Positions 1 to 9,824 are shown, counted from the stretch's first letter. The stretch is DNA of 37,893 bases from an uncultured Pelagibacteraceae bacterium (GCA_902543665.1 CACBZI010000003.1:1-37893); one strand, 5' to 3'. Program-made: numbers and translations. Notes: generated by a model from the sequence alone, not told the origin.

Positions 1-203
1 CCAGGTCTTGATGTTTTGTAAAAACTAAATAATTTATCTCTTGGGATAATAAAAAAAATTGGAATAAACCCTATAAAGAATCTTAAAAATAAAACTTGTC
101 CAACTGGATAATAATCAAGCCATTTCACACAGATATCCATGATTGAAAAGCAGATAACGCTTCCTACCATGTACAATACGCCTATTTGATTTTGTGTTAA
201 CAA
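1..203 (-). CDS. DMT/EamA-family transporter, N-terminal part (runs off window; probable TTG start at 203, alternative ATG at 170)
   Basis: Own reverse-strand translation: (M)LTQNQIGVLYMVGSVICFSIMDICVKWLDYYPVGQVLFLRFFIGFIPIFFIIPRDKLFSFYKTSRPG, typical first EamA helices; AAAGGA upstream of the TTG. Confidence 0.7.
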   Translation of the reverse strand, partial: MLTQNQIGVLYMVGSVICFSIMDICVKWLDYYPVGQVLFLRFFIGFIPIFFIIPRDKLFSFYKTSRP

Positions 204-242
204 TTTACTATCCTTTCAACTTCAAAATATATTAAATAACTT

Positions 243-689
243 ATGCAGAAATGTACACTCGCACTTGGATGTTTTTGGAAACCTGAGGAAAACTTTAAAA
301 GCAAACCAGGCATATTAAAAACCGAAGTAGGTTACGCAGGAGGAAGTAGCGCTAAAACAACCTATGAAGAAGTATGTACTGGCAACACTGGACATGCTGA
401 AGTTGTAAGGCTTACCTTTGATGAAAGTAAAATTTCGTTTAAAAAAATATTAGATTTATTTTTCAAAATGCATGATCCAACACAAAAAGATATGCAATTT
501 CCAGATGTTGGCACTCAGTATAGAAGTGAGATTTTTTATGAAGATGAAAAGCAAAAACAAGACGCTTTGGAAGTTTTAAAAGAATTTAACGAAAAATTAG
601 ATGGTAAAATTCAGACAAATATATCAAAAATTAAAAACTACAATAAAGCTGAAGAATATCATCAAAAATATATTGAAAAAAACAGGTAA
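243..689 (+). CDS. msrA: Peptide-methionine (S)-S-oxide reductase MsrA
   Basis: GCFW motif, GYAGG, TGHAEVV, FFKMHDPTQ, GTQYRS, EYHQKY motifs. Confidence 0.93.
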   Translation: MQKCTLALGCFWKPEENFKSKPGILKTEVGYAGGSSAKTTYEEVCTGNTGHAEVVRLTFDESKISFKKILDLFFKMHDPTQKDMQFPDVGTQYRSEIFYEDEKQKQDALEVLKEFNEKLDGKIQTNISKIKNYNKAEEYHQKYIEKNR

Positions 690-1501
690 TGAATCAATTA
701 GTAACTACAGACTGGTTAGATAAGCATATTGAAAAAGTAAAAATTTTAGATGCTAGCTGGCATCTTCCAAATGCTAATAGAAATTCATTTGAAGAGTACA
801 AAACAGATCATATCATTAATTCTATATTCTTTGATATAGATAAAAATTCAAATCAAAAAACTAATCTTCCACATATGCTTCCGTCTAAAGAAGATTGGGA
901 AATAATTGTATCTAGTTTAGGAATATCTAATTCAGATCACATAATCGTCTATGATAACTCAGATGTTTTTAGTTCTTGTAGGGTTTGGTACTCTTTTTTA
1001 TACTTTGGCCATGACCCAAAACTTATCTCGGTATTAGATGGAGGTTTTAAAAAATGGAGAAATGAAAAACGTCCCACTACTAAAGAAATAGTTAGCTTTG
1101 ACAGATCTAAATACATTGCAGTTGAAAATACATCTCTTGTAATAAATAAAAATGAAGTAATCAAAAATATTACTAATAATAAATTTCAACTGCTAGACGC
1201 CAGAGGAGAGCAAAGATTTTTAGGCTTACAGCCTGAACCTAGAAAAGAACTTAAAAGCGGAAACATTAAAGGATCAATTAACCTGCCTTTCCAAAAACTT
1301 TTAAGAGAAGATAGAACTTTAAAAAAAAAAGAGGACTTAATTGAAATTTTCAAATCAAAAAAAGTATCAATTGAAAAAGAAATGGCTTTTACATGTGGTT
1401 CTGGAGTTACAGCATGCATTTTAGGTCTAGCTAATTCTATTATAAGTGGTAAAAAACCTATTATCTACGACGGTTCATGGGCAGAGTACGGATTAGATTA
1501 A
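689..1501 (+). CDS. sseA: Sulfurtransferase (3-mercaptopyruvate/thiosulfate type, two rhodanese domains)
   Basis: Active-site loop CGSGVTAC; GSINLPF; rhodanese tandem layout; start overlaps msrA stop (TAATG). Confidence 0.88.
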   Translation: MNQLVTTDWLDKHIEKVKILDASWHLPNANRNSFEEYKTDHIINSIFFDIDKNSNQKTNLPHMLPSKEDWEIIVSSLGISNSDHIIVYDNSDVFSSCRVWYSFLYFGHDPKLISVLDGGFKKWRNEKRPTTKEIVSFDRSKYIAVENTSLVINKNEVIKNITNNKFQLLDARGEQRFLGLQPEPRKELKSGNIKGSINLPFQKLLREDRTLKKKEDLIEIFKSKKVSIEKEMAFTCGSGVTACILGLANSIISGKKPIIYDGSWAEYGLD

Positions 1502-1507
1502 AAAAAT

Positions 1508-2380
1508 ATGACAACTTCATCAAAAATTAAAACTTTTCTAATAATTTTTTTTATAGCTATTTTTGCAATCATAACAGCGAGGCACTTTATAGGTCTTCAT
1601 TTTAAAAAAAAATTTAGCGTGAGACCAGCTCCAGGTGTAATCGTTTCTACAGTTGAAAAATCGCTTTTTTATAAAAGTATTGAAACTTTTGGTACCGCAA
1701 TTGCTCAGAACTCAAAAGCCTATAGGGTTCAAGCGAGTAATATTAACGGAAAACTTAATTTAGAAAATAGATTTGTAAAAAAAGGAGAAATAATTCTTAC
1801 ATTGAAAGATGGAGAAAATTTAATAGCAGATTTTGCTGGTAAAGTAGGAAAAAGAGAAATAGCTCAAGGTGTTTTGGGTTCTGAGAGTTTAATTATTACA
1901 CTTGATGATCTCAAAAATATCATAATAGATATAAAAGTGCCTGAAAATTATGTAGGTGTTCTTAAAACAGGACTTAAAGCCGAAGTAACTAGTTCGGCTT
2001 ATAAAAAAGTTTTTAAGGGTAAAATAGAAACAATAAGTTCTCGTATTGACCCTTCTACAAGATCAATTCTGTCAAGAATAATAGTAGACAATTCAAATTT
2101 TGAGATAATTCCTGGTCAATTAATGACTGTAAAAATTATCTATGATGAAAAAAAACAAATCGGTGTACCGGAAAGTGCTGTAACAATTCAGGGTAGTACA
2201 GCGTTTGTTTATACTGTAAATGATGACACTGCTGAAAAAAAGAATATTGAAATTGGAAAAAGAAATTTTGGTAAAGTTTCAGTTATATCTGGATTAAGCG
2301 AAGGTGATATTGTGATTAGTGAGGGTGTTTCAAAAGTGAGAGATAAAGGCAAAATTAAAATTGTTACATCAGCAAATTAA
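1508..2380 (+). CDS. RND efflux periplasmic adaptor (HlyD/MFP family)
   Basis: N-terminal TM helix, barrel-sandwich/beta-barrel sequence, GLSEGDIVISEG C-terminal motif, directly upstream of RND permease. Confidence 0.85.
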   Translation: MTTSSKIKTFLIIFFIAIFAIITARHFIGLHFKKKFSVRPAPGVIVSTVEKSLFYKSIETFGTAIAQNSKAYRVQASNINGKLNLENRFVKKGEIILTLKDGENLIADFAGKVGKREIAQGVLGSESLIITLDDLKNIIIDIKVPENYVGVLKTGLKAEVTSSAYKKVFKGKIETISSRIDPSTRSILSRIIVDNSNFEIIPGQLMTVKIIYDEKKQIGVPESAVTIQGSTAFVYTVNDDTAEKKNIEIGKRNFGKVSVISGLSEGDIVISEGVSKVRDKGKIKIVTSAN

Positions 2381-5300
2381 ATGTTTTTAACTGACCTTTC
2401 AATCAAAAGACCTGTTGTAGCCTCAGTGATGAGTTTGGTTTTAGTTATATTTGGTTTAGTAACTTTTCAAGAAATTCCAACGGACGAATTGCCTGATGTT
2501 CAACCACCTGTTGTTACAATTCAAACTGAATACAGAGGTGCCTCAGCTGAAATAGTGGATACTCAGATAACTCAAAAAATTGAAGACTTTGTAGGAGGCA
2601 CTCCTGGTTTAGAAACTATTGACTCTTTCAGTGAAGATGAAAGCTCTAGAATTACTCTAACTTTTGAAACTGATTTAGATTTAGATGATGTAACTAACGA
2701 CGTTAGAAGTTCTGTAGCTAGAGTTTTAGATAATTTACCAGAGGGAGCTGAGCAACCAGAAATTTTCAAACAAAGCTCGGGAAATCGGACAACCATGTGG
2801 CTATCTTTCAATTCTGAAACTATGTCGGACTTAGAGCTTACTGACTACGCAGACAGATATTTGACTGATACTTTTTCTGTTGTTCCTGGCGTCGGCCGTG
2901 TAAGACTTGGAGGTCAAAGAGAATTATCACTAAGAATTTGGCTAGATCCGATAGCGCTTGCCGCAAGAGACCTAACCACACAAGAAGTAGAAAATGTATT
3001 AAGAAAAGAGAACGTAGAATTTCCGGCTGGAAGAATAGAATCAAAAGACATTGATTTAACAATTAAGTTAAATAAAGCTTACAGTAATTTAGAAAATTAT
3101 AAAAATTTACCCCTTAAAAGAGCTACGGATGGATCTATTATTACACTCTCTGATGTTGCGAGAGTAGAGCTTGGCGCAGAGTCAACGCGTACTTTATTTA
3201 AAGGTAATGGAAAGCAAGTGGTAGGAATAGGTATTTACCAGCAATCAGATGCTAATACTATTGCAGTTGCCGATGGAATTAAAAAGAAAATAAAAGAGCT
3301 AAAACCTAGCCTGCCGCCAAATACAACTCTAGAAGTTTCATTCGATAGAAGTAATTATATTAAAGCTGCTATTAAAGAAGTTTATAAAACTCTCTTTATT
3401 GCTTTGATTTTAGTAACAGTTATTATTTACCTATTTTTAGGAAATATAAGAGCTTTAGTAGTTCCTTTAGTAGCTCTTCCTGTTTCACTAATTTCTACCT
3501 TCTTAGCAATTTATATTTTTGATTTTTCAATCAATCTCTTTACTCTTATGGCTTTAGTATTAGCAATTGGTATCGTTGTAGATGATGCGATTGTAATGTT
3601 AGAAAATATTGTAAGAAGAATAGAGTTGGGAGACACCCCTCTAGTTGCGGCATTTAAAGGAGCTAAACAAGTTTCATTTGCAATTATTGCCACAACTGTA
3701 GTTTTAGTTGCTGTATTTGTTCCTTTAATTTTTATTAAAGGAATTACAGGTGTGCTATTTACACAAACTGCAATCACACTTGCAGCCGCTGTCATTATAT
3801 CAAGTTTTGTGGCTTTATCTTTGAGTCCGATGTTGGCGAGTAAATTTCTTAAGCAAAATATGAATAAGTCAAAAATAGTTTTAAAATTTGAGAAATTTTT
3901 AAAAAATTTAACTTATTTATATAAAGTATCTTTGCTAGGTTGGATCAAAAAAAGAACGACAATAACAATCTTTCTATTAGCCACATTAGCTTTAACTCTA
4001 TTTTTTTTCAATTTTACGAAAAAAGAATTAATTGCTCCTGAAGATAGAGGGGCGTTCTTTGTAATCGTAAAGGCTCCTCAAGGTTCCGGCTTTAATTTTA
4101 CGAAAGACAGAGCTGAGGAAATTGAAGATCTTTTATTACCTAATGTAGGTAAAGGTGAATACAGAAAATTGATTATGAGAGTGCCAGGGTTTGGTAAGTC
4201 TGCAAAACAAGTAAATAGTGGTTTTATTATAGTGCTACTTGAGCCTTGGAAAAAAAGAGATCGTCATGGAGTTCAAATAATGAGAGAGTCTTTTGGAAAA
4301 ATTTCAAAAGTACCGGGTGTATTAGCTTTTCCAATTATGCCTCAAGGAATAAGAACAGGGGGTATTGAGAGCCCTGTACAATTTGTTATTTTAGGAAATA
4401 CGTATGATCAGCTTATTAAATGGAAAGAAATCATTAAAAAAGAGGCAAGAAAAAATCCAGGACTTACTTCGATAGAAGATGATTTCGATCTAAACAAACC
4501 TCAATTAAATGTTAAAATTGATCAAAAAAAAGCTGCTGACCTTGGGGTTTCAACGGAGGATATAGGTAAAACCATTGAAACAATATTCGGATCAAGAAGA
4601 GTTACGAATTTTACTAGGGACGGTAAAGAATATTCTATTATTCTCCAAGGAGATATTAAAGATAGACAAGAGCCTGATAGTATAAGTAAAGTTTTTGTAA
4701 GATCAAAAAATAATAATAAACTTGTATCAATATCAAACTTGGTCGCTTACGATGAGAAAGGTCAGTCACCGTTCCTTGCAAGATATAATAGGCAAAAGGC
4801 TGTTACTATTTCAGCAAGATTAGTTGGTGACTATTCGCTAGATGAAGCACTTAAATTTTTAGTCGGAGTAGTTGAACAAAATACTCCTCAAGCCAAAATA
4901 GCTTACAAGGGTGAGAGCGAAGAATATAAAAAGACTAACACTGAATTGTATGTAATTTTTGCACTTGCTTTGATAACCGCTTATCTCGCCATGAGCGCAC
5001 AGTTTGAAAGTTGGAAGCATCCATTTACAATTATGTTAACTGTTCCAATGGCTATACTTGGTGGTTTACTGGGTTTACTAGTGGTTGGTTCATCTTTAAA
5101 CGTTTACAGTCAAATAGCTCTTATAATACTCATAGGGTTATCTGCAAAAAATGGAATATTAATTGTAGAGTTCGCAAATCAATTGAGAAAAGAGGGTAAA
5201 AATATTGAGGTAGCTGTGTTCGAAGCGGCAGCTATAAGATTAAGACCTATACTTATGACAAGTTTGTCTACAATCATAGGAGTCTTGCCTTTAATCCTGG

Positions 5301-5476
5301 GAACAGGCCCTGGTGCAGCAAGTAGACTTACTGTAGGTATAACTATTTTTGGTGGAATGCTTTTTTCAACTTTTTTTACACTTTATGTAATTCCCACTAT
5401 TTATACGATTGTTGGAAAAAATACTAAGAGAATTGATGCTGTTGAGATTGATCTGAATAAACAACTCAAAAAATAA
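2381..5476 (+). CDS. RND efflux permease (AcrB/MexB-like, HAE family)
   Basis: 1031 aa, FLTDLSIKRPVVASVMSL start, GIVVDDAIVMLENI, SAKNGILIVEFANQ motifs. Confidence 0.95.
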   Translation: MFLTDLSIKRPVVASVMSLVLVIFGLVTFQEIPTDELPDVQPPVVTIQTEYRGASAEIVDTQITQKIEDFVGGTPGLETIDSFSEDESSRITLTFETDLDLDDVTNDVRSSVARVLDNLPEGAEQPEIFKQSSGNRTTMWLSFNSETMSDLELTDYADRYLTDTFSVVPGVGRVRLGGQRELSLRIWLDPIALAARDLTTQEVENVLRKENVEFPAGRIESKDIDLTIKLNKAYSNLENYKNLPLKRATDGSIITLSDVARVELGAESTRTLFKGNGKQVVGIGIYQQSDANTIAVADGIKKKIKELKPSLPPNTTLEVSFDRSNYIKAAIKEVYKTLFIALILVTVIIYLFLGNIRALVVPLVALPVSLISTFLAIYIFDFSINLFTLMALVLAIGIVVDDAIVMLENIVRRIELGDTPLVAAFKGAKQVSFAIIATTVVLVAVFVPLIFIKGITGVLFTQTAITLAAAVIISSFVALSLSPMLASKFLKQNMNKSKIVLKFEKFLKNLTYLYKVSLLGWIKKRTTITIFLLATLALTLFFFNFTKKELIAPEDRGAFFVIVKAPQGSGFNFTKDRAEEIEDLLLPNVGKGEYRKLIMRVPGFGKSAKQVNSGFIIVLLEPWKKRDRHGVQIMRESFGKISKVPGVLAFPIMPQGIRTGGIESPVQFVILGNTYDQLIKWKEIIKKEARKNPGLTSIEDDFDLNKPQLNVKIDQKKAADLGVSTEDIGKTIETIFGSRRVTNFTRDGKEYSIILQGDIKDRQEPDSISKVFVRSKNNNKLVSISNLVAYDEKGQSPFLARYNRQKAVTISARLVGDYSLDEALKFLVGVVEQNTPQAKIAYKGESEEYKKTNTELYVIFALALITAYLAMSAQFESWKHPFTIMLTVPMAILGGLLGLLVVGSSLNVYSQIALIILIGLSAKNGILIVEFANQLRKEGKNIEVAVFEAAAIRLRPILMTSLSTIIGVLPLILGTGPGAASRLTVGITIFGGMLFSTFFTLYVIPTIYTIVGKNTKRIDAVEIDLNKQLKK

Positions 5477-6065
5477 TATACTTATTTTTATCTAAATTTT
5501 TCTTACAAAGTGTTAATTGTTTTCTATATTTATTTGCCATATCCTTAACTGATTTTGCATAGATAATAGCTTTCTTGTCTTTTGAATAATTTTTATAATC
5601 ACCCCAACCTTTGTAATAAGCTAAATACTGCTTGTAGGGATCCTTCTTGGAAATTTTTAAAATTTTATTAGTTTTATGAATATACCAACCAATAAAATCA
5701 ACAGAGTCTTTAAATCTTGCTCTTGTTGCTAATGGGCTATTAGTTTCTTGTTTATATTGTTCCCATGTTCCTTTAACTGCTTGAGAGTATCCAAATGAAC
5801 TTGAAGGCCTTTTAAAGGGAATAACTTTAAATATTTTTTTTCGCGGTGGTTTAGCTAACCAATTAAAATCACTTTCTTTTTTGACAAAGGCTAATTGTAG
5901 ATGAATAGGTGCACCCCATTTTTCATATGAAGCTTTAGCGTGTTTATACCAAAGATATCTTTCCTCAAAAATTGCACAACTATTTTGCGTATTTTTTGGA
6001 ATGGAAGAGCATGCGGTAAGAATAAATAAAATTAAAATTAATATAATTTTTTTAAAATGAATCAC
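5466..6065 (-). CDS. Lipoprotein with SLT/lysozyme-like transglycosylase domain
   Basis: Lipobox LTACSS; KKESDFNW and SSFGYSQAVKGTWEQYKQET lysozyme-like motifs. Confidence 0.7.
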   Translation of the reverse strand: MIHFKKIILILILFILTACSSIPKNTQNSCAIFEERYLWYKHAKASYEKWGAPIHLQLAFVKKESDFNWLAKPPRKKIFKVIPFKRPSSSFGYSQAVKGTWEQYKQETNSPLATRARFKDSVDFIGWYIHKTNKILKISKKDPYKQYLAYYKGWGDYKNYSKDKKAIIYAKSVKDMANKYRKQLTLCKKNLDKNKYIIF

Positions 6066-6085
6066 TTAATAGTTTATACTAGAAA

Positions 6086-6589
6086 TTAATTAAGCTTTCT
6101 CCACTTTTCTGGCATCATAAAAGATCCTTTCCATACGCCGAGCTTATTTTCTTTTGCATAAGCTTCATCTCTCACATAATCTTTTGAATATCTTTTATAC
6201 GCTACCGCATTACCGTTCCTTACCATCCATTTATTAAGATTAATTTTATCCTTAAAACAAGTAGCTAAAAATCTTTTGTACCTATCTTTTGATGACGAGA
6301 TACATTTTATTTTTGAATTATCAATTTTATTTATCAGTTTTTTTTTCGCTATGACACCACATGAATAATTTTTATTAAATTCAAAACCGATTATTGCTGA
6401 AATTTTTAAAAATGGTTTTTTACATTGCTGTTTGATTTCTGGAGCATCGATTCCTTCTAATCTTATTTTTTTATTATTAATATGCACAGTATCGCCATCA
6501 ATTATCTTTGGCACTCCATAAATTTCTGTGCTATTTAAAGTTTGGGCCAAGAAAAACGTTACGATTAATATTAAAGATATTTTCGCCAT
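6086..6589 (-). CDS. Thermonuclease (SNase-like) family protein with signal peptide
   Basis: IIDGDTVHINNKKIRLEGIDAPE and GNAVAYKRYSKDYVRDEAYAKENKLGVWKG motifs. Confidence 0.88.
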   Translation of the reverse strand: MAKISLILIVTFFLAQTLNSTEIYGVPKIIDGDTVHINNKKIRLEGIDAPEIKQQCKKPFLKISAIIGFEFNKNYSCGVIAKKKLINKIDNSKIKCISSSKDRYKRFLATCFKDKINLNKWMVRNGNAVAYKRYSKDYVRDEAYAKENKLGVWKGSFMMPEKWRKLN

Positions 6590-6987
6590 TTTATAAAACT
6601 ATTAAGTAATAAAATTATAACTACTCCAGTAAAATTAGCTATTAAATCATAAAATTCAAAAGCTCTATTAGGAATTATTAAGTGGGAAATTTCTAATACG
6701 CAGGAAATAAATAAAATAAATTGATAATTAGTTAAAATATTTTTAGCTCTTAATCTTACTGTCATGGCTAATATAGTAATATAAGAAAAAAAAATTAAAT
6801 GGTTAATTGATGTACCGATTGGATTAGATATAAAATTTGGTTGTTGGCCTAAGTTTCCATATAAGAGATAACCTATTAAACTTCCAGGAAACAAATATAG
6901 AGTAAGTAAAACTAATAATGAAAAATAGTAAACATACTCTGTTATCTTAAATATAGTATTTTTCATTAACGATTTAATATAGTACAT
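6571..6987 (-). CDS. VanZ-like membrane protein (start trimmed from 7107 to 6987 or 6966)
   Basis: HLIFFSYITILAM ... EISHLIIPNRAFEFYDLIANFTGVVI VanZ-like pattern; the upstream part of the ORF call lies antisense in gpmA. Confidence 0.65.
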   Translation of the reverse strand: MYYIKSLMKNTIFKITEYVYYFSLLVLLTLYLFPGSLIGYLLYGNLGQQPNFISNPIGTSINHLIFFSYITILAMTVRLRAKNILTNYQFILFISCVLEISHLIIPNRAFEFYDLIANFTGVVIILLLNSFIKWRKYL

Positions 6988-7009
6988 AATAGTTAATTTA
7001 ACTATTATG
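6985..7009. repeat. 25-bp palindrome CATAATAGTTAA-T-TTAACTATTATG between divergent start codons
   Basis: Direct reading: 12-bp perfect arms with 1-nt centre; ends coincide with ATG of gpmA (7007-7009) and CAT of the VanZ-like gene (6985-6987). Confidence 0.85.
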
Positions 7010-7726
7010 ACCAAATTGATTCTCACAAGGCATGGACAAAGTGTTTGGAATGCAGACAATAGGTTTACCGGTTGGGTAGATGTAGATCTATCCGATAAGG
7101 GTGTCATGGAGGCGGAAAAATCTGGCCAAATTATAAAGGATTTAAATATTAAAATAGATATTTCTTATACCTCATATTTAAAAAGAGCTATTAAAACTCT
7201 TACAACTATTCTTCAAAAAAATAACCTAGAACTCAAATTTAATACTGCATGGCAACTTAATGAGAGGCACTATGGTTCATTAACAGGATTAAACAAAGAA
7301 GAAACAAAGAATAAAATTGGTGAGGAACAATTCAAAAAGTACAGGAGATCCTGGGATATAGCTCCACCTCCAATGGAAGAAAAAAGCGAATACCAGAATT
7401 TATTTAGTCCTTTAAATGTTAGTATACCTTTAGGTATGACACCATTTACTGAGTCTTTAAAAAGTACGTATGACAGAGTAGTGCCTTTTTATGAAAATGA
7501 AATTAAAAAGAACCTTGTAGAAAATAAAAATATTTTAATTTCAGCTCACGGAAATTCTCTTCGAGCTTTATGTAAATATTTATTCAATATTTCAGATACA
7601 AAAATTAATGAATTAGAAATACCAACAGGTAATCCACTGGTAATTGAATTTGGCGATAATTTAAAAATTGAAAAATATTATTATTTAGATAAGTCCAGAG
7701 CTAGGGATATAATTTTTAATCAGTAA
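7007..7726 (+). CDS. gpmA: 2,3-bisphosphoglycerate-dependent phosphoglycerate mutase
   Basis: LTRHGQSVWNADNRFTGWVDVDLSDKG, NERHYGSLTGLNK, SAHGNSLRALCKYL. Confidence 0.96.
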   Translation: MTKLILTRHGQSVWNADNRFTGWVDVDLSDKGVMEAEKSGQIIKDLNIKIDISYTSYLKRAIKTLTTILQKNNLELKFNTAWQLNERHYGSLTGLNKEETKNKIGEEQFKKYRRSWDIAPPPMEEKSEYQNLFSPLNVSIPLGMTPFTESLKSTYDRVVPFYENEIKKNLVENKNILISAHGNSLRALCKYLFNISDTKINELEIPTGNPLVIEFGDNLKIEKYYYLDKSRARDIIFNQ

Positions 7727-8414
7727 TATTAAGACTTTGAATTTTCCTATACATATCAGAAGTGTTTAAGTGGTAAAATTTTTGATTACTTTCTAAGCCC
7801 AGTAAGTTTTTATCTTTTATTAATTTATTCCATACTTTATTCAGTGAAAAAACTTCTGCCTTTTCATACATGAAAACACTTCTGTTAATAATTTGCAATC
7901 CAGTAAAAATAAATTGATTTTCACTATCCTTAGAAATTTTTTCATTATTTAAATTAAAATCTCCTTTAAAGGAAGGATCAATGGATAATTTCTTGTTCAC
8001 TAAAAGTAACGTCGGTTTATTATTTTTTAAATAAATAGCCTCTAGACTCTTTAATTCTGGAAGGTAATGCTTACTCCAAATAGTATCTGGATTAATTACA
8101 AAAAAAGGATTGTCACCAAAATTTTGTGTACCTTTAAGTACACCTCCGCCTGTGTCTAATAATAAATTTTCTTCATTAGAAATTGTAATCTTAACTTTAA
8201 ATTTCTTTCTATTAATAAATGATTTAATTTGATCAGGAAGATAATGAACATTAATACTTATTTCTTGCACACCATGGTTGATTAATAAATTTATCGCTCT
8301 TTCTAATAATGTATAATTATTTATTTCTAATAATGGTTTAGGAGTTTTTAGTGTCAAAGGCTGCATTCTTTTTCCTAAACCTGCTGCTAAAATCATTCCA
8401 TGTTTAATATTCAT
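7716..8414 (-). CDS. murU: Nucleotidyltransferase, MurNAc-1-P uridylyltransferase-like (MurU)
   Basis: AAGLGKRMQPLTLKTPKPLLEI, DTGGGV, FFVINPDTIW; next to AmgK-like kinase. Confidence 0.8.
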   Translation of the reverse strand: MNIKHGMILAAGLGKRMQPLTLKTPKPLLEINNYTLLERAINLLINHGVQEISINVHYLPDQIKSFINRKKFKVKITISNEENLLLDTGGGVLKGTQNFGDNPFFVINPDTIWSKHYLPELKSLEAIYLKNNKPTLLLVNKKLSIDPSFKGDFNLNNEKISKDSENQFIFTGLQIINRSVFMYEKAEVFSLNKVWNKLIKDKNLLGLESNQKFYHLNTSDMYRKIQSLNITD

Positions 8415-9373
8415 ATTTTATTTAATTTTTTAAGTTTTTTAATAGACAAGTGTTTATAAAATAATAATTTAAAATTTTTGAGTGCTGGGTTTTGTAATCT
8501 TTTTTCTATGAGTGTCCATGTGTAAGGTAAAAATTTAAGATAATGATTTTTGTTATCTCTTTTGCATAAACGCATGAATATTCCTAATATTTTTAAATTT
8601 CTTTGCACTGACAAAATATCAAAGTCATTTTTTAATTTTTGTATATGATCGTTTTTAAGTTTTGAATTCTTATGGTAAAAATTTAATAGTTTATTTTGTA
8701 ATTGATTCGGTAATTTTATTCTTACGTCGTCAATTAAGGATGCTATATCATACAAAGGATTTCCAATAATTGCATCCTGGCTATCAATTATTCCTAATTT
8801 GTTTTTATTAATAATTACATTTGAAATATGAAAATCTCTATGTACAAAAGTATTATTTTTGAAATTTAATTTTTTATATATTTTATTTAATTCAGATCTA
8901 AGAATTTTCTTAATCTTACTAATTTTTTTGTTTTTGAGAGTATATTTTAAGTACCAATCAAAAAACAAATCAGATTCTTTGTGAAGATTTAATAATGTAT
9001 AATTTGGTATTTTAATTTTAAGCTTTTCAAATCTATAAAGTTTTTTTACTTTTATTTTTTGTATCTTAATTAATAATTTTATTAATGATTTATAGCTATT
9101 AAGTTTATTTTTTTTTGAAATTACGTGATCATAGAAGGATTTTTCGCCTAAATCAGAAATTTCTATCATATCATTTTTATAATGATTGCTTAATAATTTT
9201 GGAGCATTAATCCTGTTGTGATTAAGAATATTATTTATCACCACATATACTGCAAGATTTTTAAATTTTTCTTTTTTAGCAGAGACAATGATTGAGGTTT
9301 TGTTGTTTTTTTTTATTCTATAAAATTCTCTAAATGAAGCATCTCCTGAAATTTTTTTCAACTTATATTTCAT
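8411..9373 (-). CDS. amgK: Aminoglycoside-phosphotransferase-fold kinase, AmgK-like (N-acetylmuramate/N-acetylglucosamine kinase)
   Basis: GDASFREFYRI, FVHRDFHISNVIINKNKLGIIDSQDAIIGNPLYDIASLIDD; tsaE-amgK-murU order. The ORF call starts at 9403; MKYKLKKISGDASFREFYRI start at 9373 preferred. Confidence 0.78.
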   Translation of the reverse strand: MKYKLKKISGDASFREFYRIKKNNKTSIIVSAKKEKFKNLAVYVVINNILNHNRINAPKLLSNHYKNDMIEISDLGEKSFYDHVISKKNKLNSYKSLIKLLIKIQKIKVKKLYRFEKLKIKIPNYTLLNLHKESDLFFDWYLKYTLKNKKISKIKKILRSELNKIYKKLNFKNNTFVHRDFHISNVIINKNKLGIIDSQDAIIGNPLYDIASLIDDVRIKLPNQLQNKLLNFYHKNSKLKNDHIQKLKNDFDILSVQRNLKILGIFMRLCKRDNKNHYLKFLPYTWTLIEKRLQNPALKNFKLLFYKHLSIKKLKKLNKI

Positions 9374-9815
9374 TTTCAAAATATTTCCATTTGTTGACAC
9401 CATTTATTTTCATTTTTCTTTCCTTGTCATTTTCTCCATACTCAAAATGAATTTCTAATTTATTAGTCAATGGTGTTTTAATTAAGTCTGGCCATTCTAT
9501 AATTTTAACTGTTTTTTCATTTTCTGAAAAAATACCAAGATGATCTAATTCATTGGCTTTTTTTATCCGATAAAGATCGTAATGCATAATCTTAATATCT
9601 TTAATTTCATATTCATAAAGTAAGTTAAATGTAGGACTCAATACTTCTGTTTCTTTAAGTCCTTTTTGATTTTGTAAGTTATTAATTAAAAATCTTGTGA
9701 ATGTAGTCTTCCCTACACCGATTTCACCAATTAAGAAAATACAATCTCCATTTTCTAATTTTTTTGAAATTGATTTGGATATTTGATTTAAATGGTCTAA
9801 AGATTTTACAATCAT
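9363..9815 (-). CDS. tsaE: tRNA t6A threonylcarbamoyladenosine biosynthesis ATPase TsaE
   Basis: GEIGVGKTTFTRFLI Walker A, SPTFNLLYEYE, HYDLYRIK, IIEWPD. Confidence 0.93.
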   Translation of the reverse strand: MIVKSLDHLNQISKSISKKLENGDCIFLIGEIGVGKTTFTRFLINNLQNQKGLKETEVLSPTFNLLYEYEIKDIKIMHYDLYRIKKANELDHLGIFSENEKTVKIIEWPDLIKTPLTNKLEIHFEYGENDKERKMKINGVNKWKYFENEI

Positions 9816-9824
9816 TAGCTACTT

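Noticed and set aside
949-1419. Antisense ORFs 949-1164 and 1186-1419
   Set aside because: Lie opposite the well-supported sulfurtransferase gene; compositions are low-complexity antisense translations with no recognisable domain.
2572-5199. ORFs 2572-2811, 2838-3062, 3511-3795 (minus) and 5011-5199 (plus) within the RND permease
   Set aside because: Shadow ORFs overlapping a strongly conserved 1031-aa gene.
6988-7107. N-terminal extension of VanZ-like ORF (start at 7107)
   Set aside because: Lies antisense to the conserved gpmA N-terminus and does not resemble a membrane-protein N-terminus; the start was moved to 6987 or 6966.
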